Source: Ruminiclostridium sp. (GTDB lineage Bacteria; Bacillota; Clostridia; Oscillospirales; Ruminococcaceae). From it: DNA of 41,556 nt. The position numbers were made by a program, and so were the translations under genes. Below are positions 10,479 to 17,684 of the stretch, piece after piece. Under the pieces are notes generated by a model. It ran no database searches and was not told where the DNA came from. It saw nothing but the letters and a program-made list of their open reading frames with translations. Positions within the stretch are counted from its first letter, which is position 1, and the number at the start of each line of letters is the position of its first letter. The stretch is from NCBI GenBank assembly GCA_017935365.1, contig JAGBHT010000022.1, forward strand, positions 1 to 41,556. Direction: 5' to 3'.

Positions 10479-10679
10479 ATGGAATCAAAAAAATGTTATG
10501 TTTGCGGAAAATCCCCTTTAAGTAAAGACGAAATTGGGATTACAAAAAAGCTTATCGACAAGAAAACTGTCAATTTTTATTGTTTAACATGTTTGGCAGA
10601 GTATTTTGAGGTTGACGAAGACGAGCTGTTGGCAAAAATCGAAGAATTCAAAAATGAAGGCTGTACATTATTTAAGTAA
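10479..10679 (+). CDS. Small zinc-ribbon-like protein in the BREX operon
   Basis: This 66-aa protein has two CxxC pairs, CYVC near residue 6 and CLTC near residue 35, as in a small zinc or iron-sulfur binding knuckle, followed by an acidic helical tail. It sits two bases after brxL, and its stop overlaps the Shine-Dalgarno site of the cysteine desulfurase gene, so it is tightly coupled to both. I do not know a named family. A partner, sulfur-carrier or metal-site role for the desulfurase or BrxP is only an inference from position and cysteines. Confidence 0.8.
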   Translation: MESKKCYVCGKSPLSKDEIGITKKLIDKKTVNFYCLTCLAEYFEVDEDELLAKIEEFKNEGCTLFK

Positions 10680-10688
10680 GGAGTCCTT

Positions 10689-11819
10689 ATGAAGCAATTC
10701 ATCTATGCCGATAATGCGGCAACTACAAAATTGGATATTGATGCATTTGAGGCAATGAAGCCGTTCTTGCTCGACGAGTATGGTAATGCTTCTCAACCTT
10801 ACTCCTTTGCCCGAAAGCCCAAACAAGCCTTGAAGGAGGCTCGTGCCATAATTGCCCAGTGCATCAATGCTGAACCAGAGGAAATATACTTTACGTCTGG
10901 TGGAACAGAAAGCGATAACTGGGCAATTAAAGGCGTGGCTTTTACCGATCCCGAAAAACATGCTATAATCACCTCGCAAATAGAACACCACGCAGTATTA
11001 CGAGCTTGTGAGGATATTGAAAAGCTTGGACATCCTGTCGTTTATTTACCTGTTACTAAGGAAGGTATTGTCACGACAGAATCCTTAAATTCCATGATTA
11101 CCACCAGTACACTTCTTGTTTCGGTTATGTATGCGAATAACGAAATCGGTACAATAGAGCCAATTAAGGAACTTTGCGAAATTGCTCACCGTAACGGAGC
11201 ATTGTTCCATACTGACTCTGTGCAAGCTGTAGGGCATGTTCATATCGATGTAAAAGCACTTGGCGTGGATATGTTATCCGCATCTGCACATAAATTTAAT
11301 GGTCCTAAGGGTATTGGATTCTTGTACATAAAAAAAGGAACTCCTATCACTTCATATGCCAGTGGTGGTGCTCAAGAATTTGATATGCGCGCGGGTACGG
11401 AAAATGTTGCTTCAATCGTGGGTATGGCGGTTGCTCTCAAGAAAAATTGCGAGGCAATTAACGAAAACGCCAAACACTTAAACATGCTTGAAGCCACATT
11501 GATTGATCGTCTCTCTGCGGCAGGGTTAGACTTTGTTAGAAATGGAAGCTCTAAGCACATTCCTGGAAACATTAGCTTATCATTTAAGAACCGTGATGGA
11601 GAAGTGCTTCTTCATCGATTGGATTTGATGGGAATATGCGTTTCGACCGGAGCTGCTTGTGATACGGTAAATACTAAAACATCACACGTTCTTAATGCTA
11701 TTGGTTTGAATCAAGAATATGCCCAAGGAACGATACGATTCTCACTGGGTAAAAATAATGTAATTGATGAAATTAATCATATTATTACTGCCTTGAAATC
11801 GATTTTTGCGAAACGATGA
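10689..11819 (+). CDS. Cysteine desulfurase (IscS/NifS/DndA class)
   Basis: This 376-aa protein is a class V aminotransferase fold PLP enzyme that takes sulfur from cysteine as an enzyme persulfide. Visible landmarks are YADNAATTK at the N-terminus, TSGGTESDNWAIKG, the PLP lysine in SASAHKFNGPKG (His201-Lys202), and the persulfide cysteine in STGAACD (Cys324). It is the last gene of the BREX-like operon, with a good AAGGAG site at 10678-10683. In phosphorothioation systems a desulfurase (DndA/SspA or IscS) supplies sulfur to a PAPS-reductase-like partner, so here it probably feeds BrxP. A housekeeping Fe-S role is less likely given the operon. Confidence 0.93.
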   Translation: MKQFIYADNAATTKLDIDAFEAMKPFLLDEYGNASQPYSFARKPKQALKEARAIIAQCINAEPEEIYFTSGGTESDNWAIKGVAFTDPEKHAIITSQIEHHAVLRACEDIEKLGHPVVYLPVTKEGIVTTESLNSMITTSTLLVSVMYANNEIGTIEPIKELCEIAHRNGALFHTDSVQAVGHVHIDVKALGVDMLSASAHKFNGPKGIGFLYIKKGTPITSYASGGAQEFDMRAGTENVASIVGMAVALKKNCEAINENAKHLNMLEATLIDRLSAAGLDFVRNGSSKHIPGNISLSFKNRDGEVLLHRLDLMGICVSTGAACDTVNTKTSHVLNAIGLNQEYAQGTIRFSLGKNNVIDEINHIITALKSIFAKR

Positions 11820-11859
11820 TGGTTTTGTTGCCTAATACCCAAATGCAATAATACGATGC

Positions 11860-11946
11860 TTACCCGAAAATACTTTAGCAAAGCCGCAAAACGAAAACCA
11901 CCGCCAAAAGAAAAGAGCTGAAAATCTGTGATTTTCAGCTCTTTTT
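11860..11946 (+). repeat. Dispersed repeat, copy A
   Basis: About 85 bp here (GAAAATACTTTAGCAAAGC and onward, ending in the GAGCTGAAAATC hairpin) match 15530-15610 with few mismatches. A partial third copy is at 12984-13053. Copies lie on both sides of the two leftward accessory genes. Confidence 0.75.
11911..11945. terminator. Bidirectional intrinsic terminator
   Basis: A perfect 15-bp stem (11911-11925 with 11931-11945, loop of 5) is flanked by A-rich sequence on the left and a T run on the right. It can end both the rightward BREX operon and the leftward 277-aa gene. The same hairpin recurs at 15581-15610 beside the tRNA-Ser gene. Confidence 0.85.
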
Positions 11947-12023
11947 GACAGAGAGGATAAAATACAAATCCGTTTAAACCTCTCCGCTATCTTACATCTC
12001 GTGAATAGACAATAATAACAACC

Positions 12024-12857
12024 TTACGCTTTCACGTTCAGCTTTCTGCGATGGTAGATGCTTTTGCCGATTTTTTCGGTTGTGCTCGTCATTTCATTAA
12101 CCGCTGTATCGGATATCTCGCCATAGTGAGATTCCTTTTTGTCGGGCATTTCTATTACAATATCGGTAGTTACCTCAGTAGTTCCTTCAGTAGTTCCCTC
12201 GGTAGTTTTCTCGGTTGTTTCCTCGGCGTTTTCTGTGTTGTTAATATCGGTTGATATATCCTTTGCAACCTCTTCCACCTTTTCTTTGCCGTGTTCTTCG
12301 GCTTTTTTCAGCTCATTTCTTTGTTGCTCTGTTTCGGGTAATTTTTCGTATTCGGTCGTTTCAGCGAATTTTTCAAAAATCTTCGCCATACGTTTTGTTT
12401 TGCCTGTAATGCGGCACGCCAGAGCATATTTTACGCTTTTGGGAATAATAGGATCATTAACGATACTTCTGAATTTGGAAAGCTCGCCGTTTATTTTATT
12501 TGAATGCAGTTTTTTTGCTTCTTCCTTGGTTTTGCAGTTTTGTAGCTTCTTTTCATAACTCTTTTCTTCTGCTCTGTCAGATATGTAATCCCGATAAGCC
12601 TGTGGATCTTTCATTTTCAGTTTTTTGAGTTCTTCATCTGAAAGCTCTTCGCCATTTAATATTTTATAGCGTATCTTGGAGTATTCTGAATTTTCACGTT
12701 CCTGTTTCAATTGCTCATTAAAGCGATGTATGGTGAGTTCATCCTTTGTCATATTTTCTTTGTCTTTTGAAGTCACATCGCCGCTTTTTTTCTTGGCTTC
12801 CCATTTGCCGGCTAATTTAAGTTGATTTAGTGTACTGTTTATTCTGCCAAACAACAT
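12024..12857 (-). CDS. Charged hypothetical protein of 277 aa
   Basis: The protein is lysine- and glutamate-rich and mainly helical, with a motif GEELSDEELKKLKMKDPQAY in the N-terminal half and a Thr/Glu-rich low-complexity stretch (repeated TTEGTTE units) near residues 210-230. It has no signal peptide or membrane segment. I know no function for it. The ATG is preceded by GAGGTG on the minus strand (12862-12870) and a possible -10 TATAAT (12875-12880). It stands alone between the BREX operon and a repeat array and points toward the shared terminator. The low-complexity tail suggests a flexible linker or surface region. Confidence 0.7.
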   Translation of the reverse strand: MLFGRINSTLNQLKLAGKWEAKKKSGDVTSKDKENMTKDELTIHRFNEQLKQERENSEYSKIRYKILNGEELSDEELKKLKMKDPQAYRDYISDRAEEKSYEKKLQNCKTKEEAKKLHSNKINGELSKFRSIVNDPIIPKSVKYALACRITGKTKRMAKIFEKFAETTEYEKLPETEQQRNELKKAEEHGKEKVEEVAKDISTDINNTENAEETTEKTTEGTTEGTTEVTTDIVIEMPDKKESHYGEISDTAVNEMTSTTEKIGKSIYHRRKLNVKA

Positions 12858-12943
12858 AATACATCACCTCATATATTATATCGGCGAATTTAATAATAAA
12901 TTAAATGCACGTTTCCTTACATAACCCGAAAATCCATAATTTC

Positions 12944-12975
12944 CGTTCCTTCGCAAAAGCAAAGGAACGTTTTTT
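12944..12975 (+). terminator. Orphan rightward terminator-like hairpin
   Basis: CGTTCCTT (12944-12951) pairs with AAGGAACG (12962-12969) and is followed by six T on the plus strand. No plus-strand gene ends here, so it may end an antisense or small RNA that reads through or past the 277-aa gene. Confidence 0.6.
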
Positions 12976-12983
12976 CATTTTTA

Positions 12984-13053
12984 TAAAAATTCCTCTGGAC
13001 TTACAGCCAAAAGTGTGATAGTATATAGTTGCCTGAAAATGCTTTAGGAAAGA
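12984..13053 (+). repeat. Dispersed repeat, copy C (partial)
   Basis: The segment with CTGGACTTACAGCCAAAAG, a TAGTATA box and then GAAAATGCTTTAGGAAAG matches 15484-15553 closely, but diverges before the hairpin part. The TAGTATA box after a TGGACTTA element looks promoter-like, but no gene follows. Confidence 0.7.
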
Positions 13054-13063
13054 TACGTTGATA

Positions 13064-13222
13064 AAATCACGGCAAAGCCGTGCATATCATCAATTCCGAA
13101 GGAATTGCATATCATCAAAGCAACGCTTTGCATATCATCGTTGCGAAGCCAAATACAGCCTACGGCTGATGATATACCATCGCACTTTGTGCGGTGATGA
13201 TATACCATCGCTTCGCAATGGA
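13064..13222. repeat. Array of variable-stem palindromes with constant linkers
   Basis: Short palindromes with different arms (ACGGC/GCCGT, AATTCC/GGAATT, AAAGC/GCTTT, CAGCC/GGCTG, GCAC/GTGC) are joined by a constant linker, GCATATCATC in the left half and its inverted form GATGATATACCATC in the right half. No protein is convincing in any frame. It fills the space between the two leftward accessory genes. Confidence 0.8.
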
Positions 13223-13223
13223 T

Positions 13224-13256
13224 AAAAAAATCCAAGCCTTGCGACTTGGATTTTTT
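13224..13256 (-). terminator. Terminator of the P-loop ATPase gene
   Basis: The left arm 13224-13236 pairs with the right arm 13245-13256 (stem around ATCCAAG/CTTGGAT) with A and T runs on the outside. It sits 28 bases after the stop of the leftward ATPase gene. Confidence 0.8.
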
Positions 13257-13283
13257 GGCTAATGACTGTAATTTTGATACAAA

Positions 13284-15125
13284 CTATTCGGCTTGTTCTT
13301 CGGGGATTATTCGAAGTTTCCAACGAGCATACTTTTCATCATACTCCACTAAAGCCACCTTGAATTCATCGCCGTCGTGAATAATATCTGCAAGGCGAGG
13401 AATATAACCATATCCTAAATTTCCAAACTCGGAAATATGAATGCTTCCGCTATATAAGGTTCCAAATAGCTTGAATTCCACAAGCGCAAAACTAGGAATA
13501 ACATCGTTAACCGTAGCTTTGGCAACATCACCTATTTGTGCTTCTCGACCACGATTTAAACCTTTATCATTCCGGATTCCAAGTGATAATGCACCATGCA
13601 GTGCATAGTGAACACAAAGCCTCCATTCATCGGATATGATGAGAGAAAGATCTCCTTTGTGTTGCCAATGGTGGGTTTGAGTTGCGGGCAGAAGATTGCC
13701 CAAGAATCCCAAGCGATATAGGTCTTCAAGAACTTGTCTAAATTTGCTTTCTAGTATTGTGCCTTTGAAATATTTTTCAATTCGCTTCTGTAAGTCGCTC
13801 ACAGAAAACGATGTTCTATATCCAGTGAAACAAGTTATTATGGTATCAATTTCCTCAGACGTATATAAGGCTCTTAATTCTTCTTTGATTTCTTGCAAAC
13901 TATCCTCTGCGTAAGATTTGGCAATGGAATCAAAAACTACTTGCGTGAAGGCAGATGTATTGTTATGAAGTCCGTTTTGAGCGGTTGTAATTAATCTAAC
14001 CATATCTCTAGGTTTGCACCAACTGTTGTTTAATATATAACTTGCAGCCTCTATTCCGTGTATCGGCTCCGGAAACCACTGCCTATAAATATCTAGACTA
14101 CTCGTTTCGGTATTCTCGGAACAAACGGATATTCTTTTTAATAAAATCTGAATAATGGGATGTGCATATGAATTGTTGTTTGTATAGTTCCAATTCAATG
14201 GTACAGAAAAACCAGAAATGGCTTTATTGATTTCTTTCGTTACAATAAATCTAGATATTGCCGTAAGAATTTCGCTTCTCACGGAACAAATCATTTTCGT
14301 GTTTTTCATTCCGGCTTGGGCAAAATTTGTATTAAACCTTTTAACGGTAAAAATCAAATCTCTAATCATATATAGATCACGATTGAAAATTTGAGTGTCT
14401 CCGTAATATGCCTCTAACTCATCAATGAATATATAGTAAGGGATATCGGTTCTTGTTAGGTACGAGAAAGCGTCTTCTGCCTCATCAACCAATGAAACAA
14501 AATCTTGATATTGCTGACTTGAAGGACGTTGGAAGTCAACTTCCATCTCGGGTGAAATTTCTGCCATAGTAGCAGGATCTTTATACGGTACTGCAAATCT
14601 TATTTTGTTTGGAATAAGAATTTTTCTCTTGTTTCTTGGCGCCTTAATTTGTCCTACAATTTTTTCGAATCTTTGCCAATACTCATCGTTAACAAAAAGA
14701 TTATTGCCGTAGGTTTCATTATCATTTACAATTTGCTTGAACATTAGCCAACGCCAAATATACTCAAACTCGGTTGCTCTAATTAAGGCACCTTGTTCTA
14801 CTGTAATTGATGATAAAACACGGTTGGACAATTCCTGCAGTTCATTTCTTTTGGCATCAGTAAAGTCTTCCTTAAAAAACACAAATGACGAGCAGGTGCT
14901 CGTATCGATTGTTTTAAGTTTATCGTCCAAATAAAAAAGTAATGCGGTTTTTCCAGTACCCTTAAATCCTGTTATAAAGCAATGATTGCCTTCTGTAAGC
15001 AAATCCAAATTAAAATGATCGGCAATTACGAAGGTTTTGATAAAATTATCCAACCCTTCAAAATTTATCTCGTCTTTCGCATCTGGTTTGCCAGCATATA
15101 AATCTTTAATTTTTATATTCTTCAT
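13284..15125 (-). CDS. P-loop ATPase with C-terminal S1-like RNA-binding domain
   Basis: This 613-aa protein has Walker A GFKGTGKT at residues 53-60 and a Walker B strand YYIFIDELEAYYGD with Asp235-Glu236, in the style of the Sll1717-family/STAND-like P-loop ATPases seen near defence genes. Residues about 430-510 look like a winged-helix region. Residues about 531-606 (GDVAKATVNDVIPSFALVEF, then GSIHISEF, DEFKVALVEYDEK) follow the S1 OB-fold pattern. The combination suggests an ATP switch that binds nucleic acid, plausibly RNA. ATG at 15125 is preceded by AAGGGG. It is monocistronic with its own terminator. A defence role is inferred from location only. Confidence 0.75.
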   Translation of the reverse strand: MKNIKIKDLYAGKPDAKDEINFEGLDNFIKTFVIADHFNLDLLTEGNHCFITGFKGTGKTALLFYLDDKLKTIDTSTCSSFVFFKEDFTDAKRNELQELSNRVLSSITVEQGALIRATEFEYIWRWLMFKQIVNDNETYGNNLFVNDEYWQRFEKIVGQIKAPRNKRKILIPNKIRFAVPYKDPATMAEISPEMEVDFQRPSSQQYQDFVSLVDEAEDAFSYLTRTDIPYYIFIDELEAYYGDTQIFNRDLYMIRDLIFTVKRFNTNFAQAGMKNTKMICSVRSEILTAISRFIVTKEINKAISGFSVPLNWNYTNNNSYAHPIIQILLKRISVCSENTETSSLDIYRQWFPEPIHGIEAASYILNNSWCKPRDMVRLITTAQNGLHNNTSAFTQVVFDSIAKSYAEDSLQEIKEELRALYTSEEIDTIITCFTGYRTSFSVSDLQKRIEKYFKGTILESKFRQVLEDLYRLGFLGNLLPATQTHHWQHKGDLSLIISDEWRLCVHYALHGALSLGIRNDKGLNRGREAQIGDVAKATVNDVIPSFALVEFKLFGTLYSGSIHISEFGNLGYGYIPRLADIIHDGDEFKVALVEYDEKYARWKLRIIPEEQAE

Positions 15126-15480
15126 ACAATGCCCCTTGAATGCTCATTTTGAATTTTTTATGCGAAGCGTAACCTTAAAATTCTCTTCCGGGAACAGCGA
15201 ATCGTGTTCACGGCATCTTGCTGCCTCTGCCTTAATAACGCTCTCAACAGCGTGTTTGCGCCATTCTTCGAATACCAGCGTTCAAGGATGTTATCCGTGG
15301 CGAAACCATCTGTTTTACAAAATTACATTTTACATAATATAGTATATCACAATTCTAAGATTTTTTCAAGGTTTAATAGGGTTTTATTCAAGGTTGCTTC
15401 GAAAAAATCGTATATTCTTTCATGCACATTTGATAAACGCAGTGAAATGTCTACCGTTTTCTCTTTAAAGTCCACTTGAA
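15126..15480. other. Intergenic stretch, no gene recognised
   Basis: About 350 AT-rich bases upstream of the leftward ATPase gene. It should contain that gene's promoter, but I cannot place consensus boxes with confidence. No supported coding frame or RNA is seen. Confidence 0.5.
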
Positions 15481-15483
15481 ATC

Positions 15484-15612
15484 AAAAAATTCGCTGGACT
15501 TACACCCAAAAGTGTGGTAGTATAAGTTTACCAGAAAATACTTTAGGAAAGCGGTAAAACGAAAACCATCGACAAAAGAAAAAGAGCTGAAAATCTGTGA
15601 TTTTCAGCTCGC
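15484..15612 (+). repeat. Dispersed repeat, copy B, next to tRNA-Ser
   Basis: This is the longest copy: CTGGACTTACACCCAAAAG, a TAGTATA box, GAAAATACTTTAGGAAAGC, then the GAGCTGAAAATC hairpin. It abuts the 3' end of the tRNA-Ser gene. Its left part matches 12984-13053 and its right part matches 11860-11945. Confidence 0.75.
15578..15610 (-). terminator. tRNA-Ser terminator
   Basis: Read on the minus strand, the stem GAGCTGAAAATC / GATTTTCAGCTC is followed by TTTTTCTTTT, a standard intrinsic terminator 5 bases after the encoded CCA of tRNA-Ser. Confidence 0.85.
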
Positions 15613-15614
15613 AT

Positions 15615-15705
15615 TGGCGGAGAGTTAGGGATTTGAACCCTAGGTCGGCTCATCACCGACACGAAATTTCGAGTTTCGCACCTTCGACCACTCGGACAAC
15701 TCTCC
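15615..15705 (-). tRNA. tRNA-Ser (anticodon CGA)
   Basis: The minus strand reads GGAGAGT for the acceptor arm, a TGTCCGAGTGG-type D region of class II tRNAs, an anticodon arm CGAAA-CTCGAAA-TTTCG with anticodon CGA, a long variable arm (GTCGGTGATGAGCCGAC), the T arm GGGTTCAAATCCC, the matching ACTCTCC, discriminator G and an encoded CCA at 15615-15617. The long variable arm and anticodon identify a serine tRNA reading UCG. Confidence 0.95.
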
Positions 15706-15878
15706 GTATGTATTAAATTTTTGATGTGGGAAAACTGCGGGACAGGGTTTTACGAAAATGCAAAGCCTCGTCGCACAAGGCTGGAAAGTACGCCAAACCG
15801 CATAACAAAGCCGTAAAACAGCCCCATACGTTTCGAGTCAGCCCCGTTATGACCACTTCGATACGTCTGCATATATCC

Positions 15879-15900
15879 TGCGATATCTTCCGATATCGCA
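15879..15900. other. Perfect 9-bp stem-loop
   Basis: TGCGATATC and GATATCGCA enclose a 4-base loop, GGAA on the minus strand (a GNRA-type tetraloop). It lies 38 bases after the stop of the leftward 92-aa gene. There is no T run, so it may be an mRNA 3' end stabiliser or a weak terminator. Confidence 0.45.
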
Positions 15901-15937
15901 ACGTAAATATTATACACTAAAACTGCCGTTTTGTCAA

Positions 15938-16216
15938 TCACTTTTTGCGTTTTCCTACTGCGAATGCTCTTGAAATCATACTCAGAAGTAAAAATATCAT
16001 AATTATATCAAGAGCGCCGAGCAGTATGCTTACTACAGGTATATCCTGTATACAGATTATCGCAACTAAAGCCACTATCGCAATTATTACGGCAAAAGCA
16101 AGCGAGGTCAGCACACAGCAGATCATTCTTAAAGGTTTTGGCAATCTGTGGCTTGTGCTTGCCGCCATTCCTGCATCAAAAAGTATATCACACAGTATTT
16201 CTATGATAGTATCCAT
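15938..16216 (-). CDS. Small membrane protein (2 TM segments)
   Basis: This 92-aa protein has two hydrophobic helices (about residues 27-55 and 60-82) and a basic C-terminus RAFAVGKRKK. I recognise no family. Its ATG is one base after the stop of the XRE regulator gene, so the two are co-translated. The regulator may control or sense this membrane partner, but that is inference. Confidence 0.75.
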   Translation of the reverse strand: MDTIIEILCDILFDAGMAASTSHRLPKPLRMICCVLTSLAFAVIIAIVALVAIICIQDIPVVSILLGALDIIMIFLLLSMISRAFAVGKRKK

Positions 16217-16217
16217 T

Positions 16218-16745
16218 TTACTTTTCTCCTGCGATTTCCGATAGCTTCAGCGTTGCGTCAACGCTTATCTCGCGGCTCTTGTAAATGCCCTTGTCTGCAA
16301 GCACGAGCGCCTGTTTCGCATATTTTATAGCCGATGTCTTATCACTGTCATTCATTGCTTTTTCCGACAGAGCAAGACAACAACGAGCCAGAATTGCCTG
16401 CCCCTCATCTTCAAATTCACTTCCGATGAGCTTTTCCGCTTCACCGGCACAGGTAAGATAATCACGTTCTATGTAAAGCTGTTTTGTATTTATAAGTTGC
16501 TGTGCGTTTCTGTCGGATCGTTCCGTTTCTGCCGTATCCGGCGTTTCATCTGAAATCAGACTTCCTGCCGGCAGATCAAGCCGCTGAGCCAAGTATTCAA
16601 GCGTTTTTACCGACGGGCAGGCATTACCGCTTTCGATACGGCTGAGCATATTTCTTGTGATAAAAGTACCTACAAGTTCCGCTTGCGTCATCTTCTTTGC
16701 AAGGCGCGCCTCTTTGATCCTCTTTCCGAGCTCTTCTGAATTCAT
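16218..16745 (-). CDS. XRE-family transcription regulator with TPR-like C-terminus
   Basis: This 175-aa protein has an N-terminal helix-turn-helix (residues about 5-60: RIKEARLAKKMTQAELV, then MLSRIESGNACPSVKTLEYLA) and a helical C-terminal half resembling short TPR repeats. ATG at 16745 is preceded by GGAGTG. A perfect palindrome, GTAAATTTAATTTAC, sits just downstream of its likely -10 box. The same palindrome with the central base inverted sits after the -10 of the divergent lipoprotein gene. It probably represses itself and that gene. Confidence 0.88.
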   Translation of the reverse strand: MNSEELGKRIKEARLAKKMTQAELVGTFITRNMLSRIESGNACPSVKTLEYLAQRLDLPAGSLISDETPDTAETERSDRNAQQLINTKQLYIERDYLTCAGEAEKLIGSEFEDEGQAILARCCLALSEKAMNDSDKTSAIKYAKQALVLADKGIYKSREISVDATLKLSEIAGEK

Positions 16746-16803
16746 ATACTCACTCCTTTGTCGGTAAGTTACGGTTACGGATAATTACCTTTATGTATCT
16801 GCT

Positions 16804-16818
16804 GTAAATTTAATTTAC
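16804..16818. promoter_or_regulatory. Palindromic operator of the XRE gene promoter
   Basis: GTAAATT-T-AATTTAC, a perfect 7-1-7 inverted repeat. On the minus strand it follows a TATAAA box (16821-16826) by a few bases, so a bound protein would block transcription start of the regulator operon. Confidence 0.75.
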
Positions 16819-16981
16819 CTTTTATATTGATAGTTTAGCAGATAGCCGTAAAAAAATCAAGAGCGTTTACATAAAAAACAGATATCTGACCCCGGTTTCC
16901 GATAGTTTTCTGCGGTATGCACAAAGACGGCACCTTGAAATTGTGCAAAATGCTTATTTTATATAAACGCAAAGTTTGATA

Positions 16982-17028
16982 TTGACATTTCGTTCAAATG
17001 TGCTATAATTAAGGTAAATTAAATTTAC
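16982..17028 (+). promoter_or_regulatory. Promoter and operator of the lipoprotein gene
   Basis: TTGACA (16982-16987), a 16-bp spacer and TATAAT (17004-17009) form a consensus promoter. GTAAATT-A-AATTTAC (17014-17028) covers the start site. The same AGGTAAATT context follows the -10 box of the divergent XRE gene. Confidence 0.85.
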
Positions 17029-17066
17029 ATAGCAAAATCTGCTATACGCAGGAAGGACTAATCGAA

Positions 17067-17684
17067 TTGAACATTTCATATATAAAAATAAAACGACACG
17101 CTGTAAGAGCTGTAAGTCTGGTATGTACCGTGGTACTTATGCTCACATTCGCAGGCTGTCACAGAAGTCAGACTGTCACCGAGGTAAAGCACCTCTCTCC
17201 TAAGGAAACGATCGAAGAGATAATGAGCCTTGCCAAGGCCGGTGAATATGACGACCTTGCGGCATATTGCCGTAGCTTCTCAAAGAGAAGTATGGAGCTG
17301 TATTTTACAGATACCGATACCGCATATGAAGATAAGTGGTTATCGCGTTATTCCGATACTATGGCGGCGATATTTGAAAATTACGTTACTTTTGATGATC
17401 TGACAGAAAAAACAGACAAAGATTCAAGAACAGGCAGTGTTACCGGTACTTTCACTTCTTTTGATATGGAAAAGTTCAATGAAAAGACCGATTCAAAAAT
17501 CAACGCTGAGCTGAAAAACGATTTTAACGCACAGATGGATTATATAGATTCGCTTATCGGCGACAGCGAATTCAAGTCGGATAAGTTTGAGCTTACTATA
17601 GATTTCCGCTATACAAATGATGAGTGGGTGCTGGCAGATAAGAACTTTCTTATCCTTCTGACGCTCGGATATTACAATAAGTGA
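17067..17684 (+). CDS. Secreted lipoprotein, unknown function
   Basis: This 205-aa protein has a basic N-terminus, a hydrophobic stretch and a lipobox LTFAGC (Cys about residue 31), so it should be lipid-anchored outside the membrane. The mature part is acidic and helical, then beta-rich, and ends FRYTNDEWVLADKNFL, like small DUF-type domains that follow a helical region. The start is TTG at 17067, preceded by GGAAGGA at 17051-17057. No better ATG lies nearby. It is divergent from the XRE operon and shares its operator, so the two are probably coregulated. Confidence 0.82.
   Translation: MNISYIKIKRHAVRAVSLVCTVVLMLTFAGCHRSQTVTEVKHLSPKETIEEIMSLAKAGEYDDLAAYCRSFSKRSMELYFTDTDTAYEDKWLSRYSDTMAAIFENYVTFDDLTEKTDKDSRTGSVTGTFTSFDMEKFNEKTDSKINAELKNDFNAQMDYIDSLIGDSEFKSDKFELTIDFRYTNDEWVLADKNFLILLTLGYYNK

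Noticed and set aside
1..11819. Classic Dnd phosphorothioation cluster (dndBCDE)
   Set aside because: PglZ, the giant ATPase and BrxL define BREX, and no DndD/DndE-like gene is present in the window.
12139..12558. 139-codon plus-strand Ser/Val-rich open frame
   Set aside because: It is the antisense shadow of the Glu/Lys/Thr-rich 277-aa gene and has no ribosome site.
13064..13222. Possible CRISPR array
   Set aside because: Units are palindromes of changing stem with a 10-14 base linker. There are no regular spacers of 30-40 bases and no cas genes.
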